Of a stretch of DNA of 12,521 bases, positions 5,463 through 11,398 are shown piece by piece. Each line of letters starts with the position of its first letter. Positions within the stretch are counted from its first letter, which is position 1. The DNA comes from Clostridiales bacterium. GTDB lineage: Bacteria > Bacillota > Clostridia > Oscillospirales > Butyricicoccaceae. The notes under the pieces are model-generated. The model ran no database searches and was not told the DNA's origin. It saw nothing but the letters and a program-made list of their open reading frames with translations. Both the position numbers and the translations under genes were made by a program. The stretch covers positions 1-12,521 of the forward strand of contig SFJM01000044.1 in assembly GCA_004555915.1 (NCBI GenBank). The letters are read 5' to 3'.

Positions 5463-6941
5463 TCACAGAATGATACAGATCAGGCCGCCGGAGCCTTCGT
5501 TGATGATGCGTTCCAGTGTTTCCTGCAGCTTGCTGCGTGCATCGTCCGGCATGCGGGTGAGCTTGGTGTTCATGCCGTCACTGACCAGCTCATTGAGTGA
5601 TTTGCCAAAAATATTGGTCTGCCAGATGCGTTCCGGTTCGCCGTTGAATTCTGACATCAGGTATTGTACGAGATCGGCGGACTGTTTTTCCGAACCGACA
5701 ATGGGGGAAACCTCTGTCTGGATATCCGCACGGATCATATGGATGGATGGCGCGGAGGCAGTGAGCTTGACACCATACCGTCCGCCCTGTTTGACAATTT
5801 CCGGCTCATCCAGTGTCAGCTCATCAATGGTGGGCATGACAATGCCATAGCCGGTTTGCCGGACCTGGGCCAGAGCACCGTCAAAGCGTTCGTATTCCTT
5901 CTGGATTTTTGCCAGCCGTGTGAGCAGGGGAATCAGATCCGCTTCACCGCGGATGGTCAGGCCGGACTGCTCCCCGGCAATCTGGTAAAAGATTTCCTGC
6001 GGAATACGCATTTCCAGCCGCACCGAGCCGGTGCCCAGATCCATGGACAATACCTGTGCATCAGACACATATTCCGTTTCCGCCAGAGCGGAAGCACAGC
6101 CCTGCATATCCCGCATGCGCCCGATGTGCGCGGCCTGACTGCGGATGCCGCTGTAAACTGCTTCCTTGACCCTGTGGCCGGCGGGCAGCGTGCCGACCCA
6201 TGGAGGCAGTACAATGCCCACCTCCCGTACCGGAAATTCATACAGCACGGATTTCAGAATCATGCCCATCTGTTCCGCATCCATATTCAGGCAGTCGGCA
6301 GCCAGTGCGGTGACATCATAGGTGTCGGAAATCTGCCGGCAAATCTGCTGTGCAGCGGCACCCTGGGGCTGCATGGAATTCACCAGGACAAGAAACGGCT
6401 TGTTCAGGCTCTGCAGCTCCCGGATGACACGGTCCTCCGCTTCCAGATAATTTTCCCGGGGGAAATCGGTTACGGAGCCATCCGTGGTCACAACCAGACC
6501 GATGGTGGAATGGTCGGTAATCACCTTGCGGGTACCCAGCTCGGCAGCCTCTGCCATGGGCATGGGCTGGTCACTCCATGGGGTGGATACCATGCGGGGC
6601 GTATCCTCCTCGGTATGCCCAAGGGCACCGTCAATCAGATAGCCCACGCAATCCACCAGACGGACTTTACAGACCCCATCCCCCTCCAGGGCGATTTCTG
6701 CCGCTTCTTCCGGGACAAATTTGGGTTCTGCCGTCATGATCGTCCGGCCGGAGCCGGATTGGGGCAGTTCATCCTTCGCCCGTTCCCGGCGGTAGACATT
6801 GTCAATACCGGGGAGTACCAGTGTTTCCATGAACCGTTTGATGAGGGTGGACTTACCGGTGCGTACCGGGCCCACAACACCGATATAAATGGTACCGCCG
6901 GTACGGCGGCTGATGTCCTCATATAGCTTTTGCTGTTCCAT
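5463..6941 (-). CDS. spoIVA: Stage IV sporulation protein A (coat morphogenetic ATPase)
   Basis: A 492-residue protein, identical in length to Bacillus subtilis SpoIVA and similar throughout. SpoIVA is made in the mother cell, is recruited to the forespore surface by SpoVM, and polymerises with ATP hydrolysis into the coat basement layer. The TRAFAC-type ATPase domain shows Walker A GPVRTGKST (24-32, K30), RTIMTAEPKF and LVDCVGY (D97); the middle has TPWSDQPMPM and ITDHSTIG; the C terminus ends in LERIINEGSGGLICIIL, a highly conserved tail. One of the paired sensor threonines (T70-T71 in B. subtilis) is alanine here (A71). The ATG at 6941, with GGAGGTG upstream, matches the family start. It lies 28 bases after sipL, in one operon. 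Confidence 0.98.
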   Translation of the reverse strand: MEQQKLYEDISRRTGGTIYIGVVGPVRTGKSTLIKRFMETLVLPGIDNVYRRERAKDELPQSGSGRTIMTAEPKFVPEEAAEIALEGDGVCKVRLVDCVGYLIDGALGHTEEDTPRMVSTPWSDQPMPMAEAAELGTRKVITDHSTIGLVVTTDGSVTDFPRENYLEAEDRVIRELQSLNKPFLVLVNSMQPQGAAAQQICRQISDTYDVTALAADCLNMDAEQMGMILKSVLYEFPVREVGIVLPPWVGTLPAGHRVKEAVYSGIRSQAAHIGRMRDMQGCASALAETEYVSDAQVLSMDLGTGSVRLEMRIPQEIFYQIAGEQSGLTIRGEADLIPLLTRLAKIQKEYERFDGALAQVRQTGYGIVMPTIDELTLDEPEIVKQGGRYGVKLTASAPSIHMIRADIQTEVSPIVGSEKQSADLVQYLMSEFNGEPERIWQTNIFGKSLNELVSDGMNTKLTRMPDDARSKLQETLERIINEGSGGLICIIL

Positions 6942-6969
6942 ATGCACCTCCAAGTGTTCCGTTTCCTGA

Positions 6970-8457
6970 TTACTGTACCGGTATCAGCAGCATTTGTGAC
7001 TGGGCGCTGAGATGGTCCGTGCTCAGCTGGTTTGCCTGCCGGATTGCGTCTACGGTTGTACGATAGCATTTCGCAATATCCCACAGGCGTTCCTCCGTGT
7101 CCACATAACGCAGGATGACAGAAACGGGGGAGGCAGGGCTGGTAGCGGTTTCATCAATGGTCAGGGCAGTTAAATCATTCACCTGCAGCGGCTCATCACA
7201 CAGCAGGCTGCACCGTCCGCTCAGGGAGAGCACCACGGAATCCTCTCCGCTGACGGTTGCTGCGGCACGGCACTGCATCCCGTTCAGACGGACCCCCTGC
7301 GTGCCATCCGGCAGGCTCAGCGGCATATGGACAGCACGATGAATGGAATAATATTCCCCGTCATCCGCACGATAGACAACGCATACCATCATGCGCAGCA
7401 CCGTGCGGGAGGGCTCACGGTTGAGTGTGTCCAGCACAGCGGAAATATCCGCAATCTGGGCAATTTTCATGCCAACCGGAATGGTTTCCGAGGCTTCACA
7501 GCCCAGCTCTGCCAGCGGATGGCAGGAGGGAACCGTAACCGGACGGGTTTCCGCCTGCACCGGATGCTCCAGGTGGTATACATCGGACACCAGCTGCAGG
7601 GTATGGGTTTCAAAGGCAGTCAGCAGCACGCTGGCACCGATGCCCACACCGATCAGGCCGTCATCCCGCAGCTCCGCGTCCAGATGCCGCAGGGAAAAGC
7701 TGACACATACCTGCTGGTTATCCGTCATGCCTTCCACTTCAAAAATCTGGGTAAAGGGAACCACGCAGTCGGTATTTTCCAGCAGTCCATCGGTTGTTTC
7801 CACCAGCAGGTGCAGGGCAGCATCCCCCTTCAGTACCGCTTTTCCGTTCATCAGGCGGCAGTCGGAAAGCCGAAGCTCCCCACGGGCCGCCGTAATTGCC
7901 GCGTAACGGGAAAAATCCGTCAGGTTGACATCATCCATCAGGGTAAATTCCCGGCGATGTACAGCAGCCGGCACCGTAACGGTATGGGTGGCAGTCAGCT
8001 GCTCCAGATGGCCGTCATGCTGTGCAAACCCGCTGGTCAGGCACAGGGAATCGGGGACAAATACCCGGCAGGAGATGGACAGGGTAGCGGTGACTGACAG
8101 CTTGCGGGAGTTCATCACATGGGCATCCGCCGCCACCACCCGGCAGGAGACAAACGGCTGGCTGTCCTCGTTGATGCCTGCGCCTTCTTCAATGTGAGCG
8201 AAGCTGATGGGGATATCCAGCTTGCGCAGGCCGCCTCCTTCGGGCACGTACAGGACTGTCATGCGTACACTGCCGGAAATCAGCACACGGCCGGACTGGG
8301 GAGCATCATCCTTGAGCTGCGGGCTGCCATACACCGCGGCAATACGGACAATATCCGGGAACGTGTCCGGAACAATGGCATCTGTGGTTTCTTCATAATT
8401 ATTCCACGTATCCAGAATGAGACGGCTGAGCGTGACGGTATTTTTTGTTAATTCCAT
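6970..8457 (-). CDS. sipL: SipL-type SpoIVA-interacting protein (SPOCS/DUF3794 domains plus LysM)
   Basis: A 495-residue protein with no signal peptide. It contains SPOCS (DUF3794) modules at about residues 25-130, 185-290 and 345-440, for example TFPDIVRIAAVYG, LTDFSRYAAITAARGEL and GMKIAQIADISAVL, and a C-terminal LysM domain at about 447-495 (ERLWDIAKCYRTTVDAIRQA, ending MLLIPVQ). This matches SipL of Clostridioides difficile, whose LysM domain binds SpoIVA and which serves the role of SpoVID in coat assembly. Location directly upstream of spoIVA, 28 bases away on the same strand, supports the partnership. The ATG at 8457 follows AGGAGG by 7 bases; the 63-codon upstream extension has no conserved sequence and contains the promoter. 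Confidence 0.93.
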   Translation of the reverse strand: MELTKNTVTLSRLILDTWNNYEETTDAIVPDTFPDIVRIAAVYGSPQLKDDAPQSGRVLISGSVRMTVLYVPEGGGLRKLDIPISFAHIEEGAGINEDSQPFVSCRVVAADAHVMNSRKLSVTATLSISCRVFVPDSLCLTSGFAQHDGHLEQLTATHTVTVPAAVHRREFTLMDDVNLTDFSRYAAITAARGELRLSDCRLMNGKAVLKGDAALHLLVETTDGLLENTDCVVPFTQIFEVEGMTDNQQVCVSFSLRHLDAELRDDGLIGVGIGASVLLTAFETHTLQLVSDVYHLEHPVQAETRPVTVPSCHPLAELGCEASETIPVGMKIAQIADISAVLDTLNREPSRTVLRMMVCVVYRADDGEYYSIHRAVHMPLSLPDGTQGVRLNGMQCRAAATVSGEDSVVLSLSGRCSLLCDEPLQVNDLTALTIDETATSPASPVSVILRYVDTEERLWDIAKCYRTTVDAIRQANQLSTDHLSAQSQMLLIPVQ

Positions 8458-8512
8458 AGAACTTCCTCCTAAGTAAGCCTGGATTCCACAGCAGGGAAAT
8501 GGTGTTGTTATA

Positions 8513-8541
8513 GTTCTATGGCACGATGCTGGCAGATATGC
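8513..8541 (-). promoter_or_regulatory. Candidate sigma-E-type promoter of sipL-spoIVA
   Basis: On the minus strand GCATATC (8541-8535) matches the sigma-E -35 KMATATT at six of seven positions. After 14 bases it is followed by CATAGAAC (8520-8513), close to CATACANT. It predicts a leader of about 50 nt before sipL. Both genes are sigma-E controlled in known spore formers, which fits. Confidence 0.6.
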
Positions 8542-8554
8542 CGGAAAAATAGGA

Positions 8555-8583
8555 TTGAAGCCGACAGAGGCTTGTGGTACAAT
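8555..8583 (+). promoter_or_regulatory. Promoter of the HAD hydrolase gene
   Basis: TTGAAG at 8555-8560 and TACAAT at 8578-8583 are 17 bases apart, 22 bases upstream of the ATG. It is divergent from the sipL promoter. Confidence 0.6.
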
Positions 8584-8605
8584 GTAACATGAGGTGATGG
8601 GTTGC

Positions 8606-9289
8606 ATGCAGAAATTTGCTGTTATTTTCGATTTTAACGGAACCATGCTGTTTGATACGCAGATCCAGTATCATGCATGGGATATGCTGGCAAAGGAAAC
8701 GCTGGGACAGGGGATTGACCAGCGGGTATTTCTGCGCAATGCAAACGGACGGACCAGCTCGGAAACTGTCGATTTTTTCTGGGGAACTCGTATCAGAAAA
8801 CAGCAGAAGCAGGAGCTGATTACCCGGAAACGGGAAATCTATAAGGAGTACTGCCTGTCCCATCCGGAGGAATTCCATCTGGCGGACGGCATTCCGGAAA
8901 TTCTCGACCTGCTGCAGGAAAATAACGTACCGTTTACCATTGCAACCTCCTCCAATCCGAAAAGTGTGGATTTTTATTTTGAACACCTGCAGCTGGGACG
9001 CTGGTTCCGGCGGAAGGAAATCGTCTGTAATGACAAGCAGTTTCCCGGCAAGCCGGCGCCGGATATTTACCGGTATACCGTGCAGACACTGGATGTCCCG
9101 GCGGAACAGTGTATTGTGGTGGAGGATGCCATTGCAGGCACGCTGGCAGCACGGGCAGCCGGAATCGGATATATTGTGCTGATTGATCCGGAACATGACC
9201 GGATGATCCGTGTGGGCGCACAGGCGGATCTGATTATTGATTCCTTTGATGCGCTGTACCAGCTGATCTGTGACCGGCTTGCGGAATAA
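8606..9289 (+). CDS. HAD-superfamily hydrolase, beta-phosphoglucomutase-like subfamily
   Basis: A 227-residue HAD protein with a helical cap (about residues 18-90). The four motifs are: I, FDFNGT (nucleophile D9); II, TIATSSNPKS (T114/S115); III, FPGKPAPD (K149); IV, VVEDAIAGTLAA (E173, D174). In ordinary phosphatases and mutases motif I reads DxDGT; here the general acid position is asparagine (N11). The substrate cannot be predicted; sugar phosphates or related phosphoesters are typical. The ATG at 8606 follows GAGGTGA by 8 bases; ATG 8597 and GTG 8594 are in-frame alternatives three and four codons upstream. It lies between two sporulation operons but is transcribed in the opposite direction, so a sporulation role is only suggested by position. 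Confidence 0.88.
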   Translation: MQKFAVIFDFNGTMLFDTQIQYHAWDMLAKETLGQGIDQRVFLRNANGRTSSETVDFFWGTRIRKQQKQELITRKREIYKEYCLSHPEEFHLADGIPEILDLLQENNVPFTIATSSNPKSVDFYFEHLQLGRWFRRKEIVCNDKQFPGKPAPDIYRYTVQTLDVPAEQCIVVEDAIAGTLAARAAGIGYIVLIDPEHDRMIRVGAQADLIIDSFDALYQLICDRLAE

Positions 9290-9295
9290 AAAAGG

Positions 9296-9323
9296 AAGGG
9301 CTGACGGTTGTCAGCCCTTTTTT
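9296..9323. terminator. Bidirectional terminator shared by the HAD gene and spoVM
   Basis: A perfect 10-bp stem AAGGGCTGAC/GTCAGCCCTT (9296-9305 with 9310-9319) has a GGTT loop and T6 on the plus strand. On the minus strand the stem is followed by CCTTTTTTATT, so it serves both converging transcripts. Confidence 0.93.
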
Positions 9324-9334
9324 GATGTAACCAA

Positions 9335-9421
9335 TTACGATATGGTTGGGATTTTTTTGATGCCGAAGATACTGCGCAGGATTCCGGCGAACAGACGCGG
9401 CTTGATAACAACGATTTTCAT
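9335..9421 (-). CDS. spoVM: Stage V sporulation protein M (SpoVM), 28 residues
   Basis: A 28-residue amphipathic peptide, MKIVVIKPRLFAGIL followed by RSIFGIKK and a short tail. It shares with Bacillus SpoVM (26 residues) the MK start, an IK-P motif, F-x-GI-x-R and a following G, and a Lys/Arg face against a hydrophobic face. SpoVM marks the convex forespore membrane and recruits SpoIVA. The ATG at 9421 has AAAGGAG (9433-9427) five bases upstream, and the gene ends just before a terminator. Colocation with spoIVA and sipL strengthens the call. Genes of this size are often missed by automatic annotation. It is the third cistron of a micro-operon, beginning 14 bases after the preceding stop. Confidence 0.85.
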   Translation of the reverse strand: MKIVVIKPRLFAGILRSIFGIKKIPTIS

Positions 9422-9435
9422 ACAGGCTCCTTTCG

Positions 9436-9582
9436 TCAGTGCAGATGGATGATGATGCCTACAGCAATCAGCACCATTGCGGATACCGGGACAAGGATAA
9501 AGGCGGGAAGTAATACCGCCAGCAGTATGCCAAGTCCGAAGGCTGCCGACAGCAGCCCGAAGGTTTTCCAGCAGCAAATCAT
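9436..9582 (-). CDS. Small hydrophobic membrane protein of unknown function
   Basis: A 48-residue protein beginning MICCWKTFGLL, then almost entirely hydrophobic: about residues 7-24 and 27-46 can form two membrane helices separated by LLPAFILVP, ending IIIHLH. The CC-W-K-x-FG start resembles small uncharacterised membrane proteins of Firmicutes, but I cannot name a family. The AGAGGTGA ribosome site overlaps the stop of the gene before it, and its own stop is followed at once by the spoVM ribosome site, so it is tightly coupled between the two. Position suggests a mother-cell membrane or forespore-associated protein; that is inference. Confidence 0.68.
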   Translation of the reverse strand: MICCWKTFGLLSAAFGLGILLAVLLPAFILVPVSAMVLIAVGIIIHLH

Positions 9583-9587
9583 GTGCC

Positions 9588-9680
9588 TCACCTCTGCATG
9601 CAGTATAAGCGGCGGCAGAAGCAGTGGTGCCTGTACACAGAAATTATTTTTTCAGATGCCGGTTCCAGCGTGAATTTCAT
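9588..9680 (-). CDS. 30-residue Cys/His/Arg-rich microprotein of unknown function
   Basis: Begins MKFTLEPASEKIISVYRHH and ends with a basic, cysteine-containing stretch (CFCRRLYCMQR). Four of the last 14 residues are C or H in a C-x-C arrangement that might bind metal or be oxidised; no family is recognised. It has one of the best ribosome sites in the window, AAAGGAGG six bases before the ATG (9694-9687), and a promoter at 9715-9743. Its stop codon lies in the ribosome site of the next gene, which argues for real translation. It could alternatively be a leader peptide whose main role is coupling. Confidence 0.55.
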   Translation of the reverse strand: MKFTLEPASEKIISVYRHHCFCRRLYCMQR

Positions 9681-9714
9681 GGGATCCCTCCTTTTTCTGT
9701 GTTTTCTTGCATAC

Positions 9715-9743
9715 AGTATAGCAGGGGAGAAGGGATTTGTCCC
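9715..9743 (-). promoter_or_regulatory. Candidate promoter of the spoVM micro-operon
   Basis: On the minus strand GGGACA (9743-9738) and TATACT (9720-9715) are 17 bases apart, about 35 bases before the first ATG. Sigma-E would read the -10 as TATACTGT with GACAAAT 14 bases upstream, a weaker match, so the controlling sigma factor is undecided. Confidence 0.5.
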
Positions 9744-9797
9744 GGCTTTTGTGGTGAGTGGTTGAAAAGGGAGCATAAGAGGCGGAAAAAGGCAGAC

Positions 9798-9833
9798 AAA
9801 AAACCGGCAGATACGCGCAGCATCTGCCGGTTT
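9798..9833 (-). terminator. Terminator of the phosphofructokinase gene
   Basis: A 12-bp stem (9801-9812 with 9822-9833) has a 9-base loop; on the minus strand it runs into T6 (9803-9798). It is about 30 bases after the stop codon. Confidence 0.9.
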
Positions 9834-9864
9834 CCATGCTTTGTAATGTTAACAGAAGGAGAGA

Positions 9865-11100
9865 TTATTCCGCAACAATCTTAGCCAGCTTTGCAAAGCG
9901 CGGCAGGCCATTTTCCTTCGGCATGTTGGTCTCGCCCTGAATCAGCGGCAGAGCGTAGTCGATGAATGCCTGGGATACATTGTTGCCACGCTCGTTGATC
10001 CATTCTACCGGAACCTTCTTCTCGTAGTTTGCTACGTCGGACAGGTTCAGCAGCTTGGTCTTGCAGGAGTAGCCGCCCTCACGGGAGCACTCGAACGCAA
10101 CCATCTTGTCGGTCTCGCCAGCAACTGCGGAGTTAACAGCAGTCTGACCAGCCAGGAAGGACTCGTCGATATCGGTCTGGGAAGCGCAGTGAGCAGCGCA
10201 GCGCTGCAGCAGGGACAGCTCGATGCCGCGAACCTTTACGCCCAGCTTCTCCTTGACAACGTCAGCCAGCATAGCAGCCAGGCCGCCCAACTGAGCATGG
10301 CCGAAGCCGTCGGTAGCAGAGGTCTTTGCTTCGGATACGAAGGAGCCGTCAGCATAGTGGATGCCTTCGGAAACAGCAACGATAACGTTGTGGTTCTTCT
10401 CCCACAGAGCGGAAACGTCTTCCAGGAACTCGTCCATGTTGAAGTCAACTTCCGGCAGGTAAACCAGGTCAGCAGCGTAACCGGTTACAGCAGCCAGGGA
10501 AGCAGCGCCAGCCAGCCAGCCTGCATGACGGCCCATGATTTCGATGATGGAAACCTGGCCCTTGTCGTATACATGGGAATCCTGGTAAACTTCGGTGATG
10601 GAAGTAGCGATATACTTTGCTGCGGAAGCGAAGCCCGGGCAGTGGTCGGTGCCGAACAGGTCATTGTCGATGGTCTTCGGAATGCCCATAACGCGGCAGT
10701 CATAGCCAACCTTCTTCATATACTTGGAAATCTTGTTGCAGGTATCCATGGAGTCGTTGCCGCCGTTGTAGAAGAAGTAACGAACGTCATACTTCTTAAA
10801 AATTTCCAGAATGCGCTTGTAATCGGTGTCATCCACATCCGGATCAGCGATCTTGTAACGGCAGGAACCCAGAGCAGAAGACGGGGTGTACTTCAGCAGC
10901 TCCAGCTCAGCCGGATCTTCCTTGTCCATCACGTACAGCTTATCGTTCAGAACACCAACGATACCATTTGCTGCGCCGTAAACGGTGGTGATGGCATCAG
11001 AATCCAGACCAGCCTTGATTGCGCCATATGCACTTGCGTTGATAACAGAAGTAGGACCACCGGACTGACCGATGATCATAGCGCCCTTCAGTTCACTCAT
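9865..11100 (-). CDS. pfp: Pyrophosphate-dependent 6-phosphofructokinase
   Basis: A 411-residue phosphofructokinase of the long clade, interconverting fructose 6-phosphate and fructose 1,6-bisphosphate in the cytoplasm. Motifs: GQSGGPTSVIN (11-21), YNGGNDSMD (111-119), GIPKTIDND (139-147, catalytic D145) and IMGRHAGWLAG (188-198). The acidic residue D116 where ATP enzymes have Gly, and K142 in PKTID where ATP enzymes have Gly, are the known determinants of pyrophosphate use, which makes the reaction reversible. The preceding position is N115, where GGDDS enzymes have Asp. The ATG at 11100 follows AGGAGG; a TTG two codons upstream is less likely. Codon choice is strongly biased, as in fba, suggesting high expression. 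Confidence 0.93.
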   Translation of the reverse strand: MSELKGAMIIGQSGGPTSVINASAYGAIKAGLDSDAITTVYGAANGIVGVLNDKLYVMDKEDPAELELLKYTPSSALGSCRYKIADPDVDDTDYKRILEIFKKYDVRYFFYNGGNDSMDTCNKISKYMKKVGYDCRVMGIPKTIDNDLFGTDHCPGFASAAKYIATSITEVYQDSHVYDKGQVSIIEIMGRHAGWLAGAASLAAVTGYAADLVYLPEVDFNMDEFLEDVSALWEKNHNVIVAVSEGIHYADGSFVSEAKTSATDGFGHAQLGGLAAMLADVVKEKLGVKVRGIELSLLQRCAAHCASQTDIDESFLAGQTAVNSAVAGETDKMVAFECSREGGYSCKTKLLNLSDVANYEKKVPVEWINERGNNVSQAFIDYALPLIQGETNMPKENGLPRFAKLAKIVAE

Positions 11101-11133
11101 AATCAAAAACCTCCTAAAATGTCACGAAACGAA

Positions 11134-11184
11134 TGCGGCAGAATGTTAGCAGAACGATCACGGGAGAAGTTCTGCCGAGCCGCA
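11134..11184 (-). promoter_or_regulatory. Structured 5' leader of the phosphofructokinase gene
   Basis: In the predicted leader of about 95 nt, TGCGGC/GCCGCA (11184-11179 with 11139-11134) encloses GCAGAAC/GTTCTGC (minus-strand GCAGAAC at 11175-11169 with GTTCTGC at 11155-11149). CGGCAGAA can instead pair with TTCTGCCG further along, giving an alternative fold. No known riboswitch class is recognised. Confidence 0.5.
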
Positions 11185-11202
11185 CTTTCCGATGTTAAAA
11201 TG

Positions 11203-11231
11203 AATATATCATATTTTTGACAGAAAATCAA
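11203..11231 (-). promoter_or_regulatory. Promoter of the phosphofructokinase gene
   Basis: On the minus strand TTGATT (11231-11226) and TATATT (11208-11203) are separated by 17 bases, about 100 bases upstream of the ATG. Confidence 0.75.
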
Positions 11232-11266
11232 TTCTTTTTGCAGATAGAACAAATTGTGAGTACACT

Positions 11267-11295
11267 TTGGATAAAATTTGCGAAAATTATATAAT
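11267..11295 (+). promoter_or_regulatory. Upstream promoter of the aldolase gene
   Basis: TTGGAT at 11267-11272 and a perfect TATAAT at 11290-11295 are 17 bases apart, the first of two tandem candidates. Confidence 0.6.
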
Positions 11296-11299
11296 CGAC

Positions 11300-11328
11300 T
11301 TGATTTATTATGGAAAGACTGGTAAAAT
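11300..11328 (+). promoter_or_regulatory. Downstream promoter of the aldolase gene
   Basis: TTGATT at 11300-11305 and TAAAAT at 11323-11328 are 17 bases apart, giving a leader of about 65 nt that contains a small TGCCC/GGGCA hairpin. Confidence 0.6.
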
Positions 11329-11398
11329 AGCAACATACGGAACACGTGTGCCCATTTTTAGACGGGCATGCGGAAATATTCTGAAAGGAAGATGAATA

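Noticed and set aside
5161..5466. A 101-codon minus-strand frame between spoIVA and the regulator
   Set aside because: It overlaps the spoIVA terminator, the strong promoter and the tiny-RNA hairpin, has no ribosome site and its product is Phe/Ser-rich noise.
5664..6926. A 420-codon plus-strand frame opposite spoIVA
   Set aside because: It has no ribosome site, its product resembles nothing and spoIVA on the other strand is unmistakable; it results from codon bias.
7327..8097. A 256-codon plus-strand frame opposite sipL
   Set aside because: Its His/Gln/Gly-rich translation has no ribosome site or domain; sipL has SPOCS and LysM domains on the other strand.
10189..11220. A 343-codon plus-strand frame opposite the phosphofructokinase gene
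   Set aside because: It covers a certain enzyme gene and its promoter, and its low-complexity Val/Asn-rich translation is typical of antisense frames.
11341..11398. A 9-codon frame overlapping the aldolase start (ATG at 11392) as a leader peptide
   Set aside because: It would compete for the same ribosome site, which fits the ATG at 11399 better, and shows no attenuator structure.
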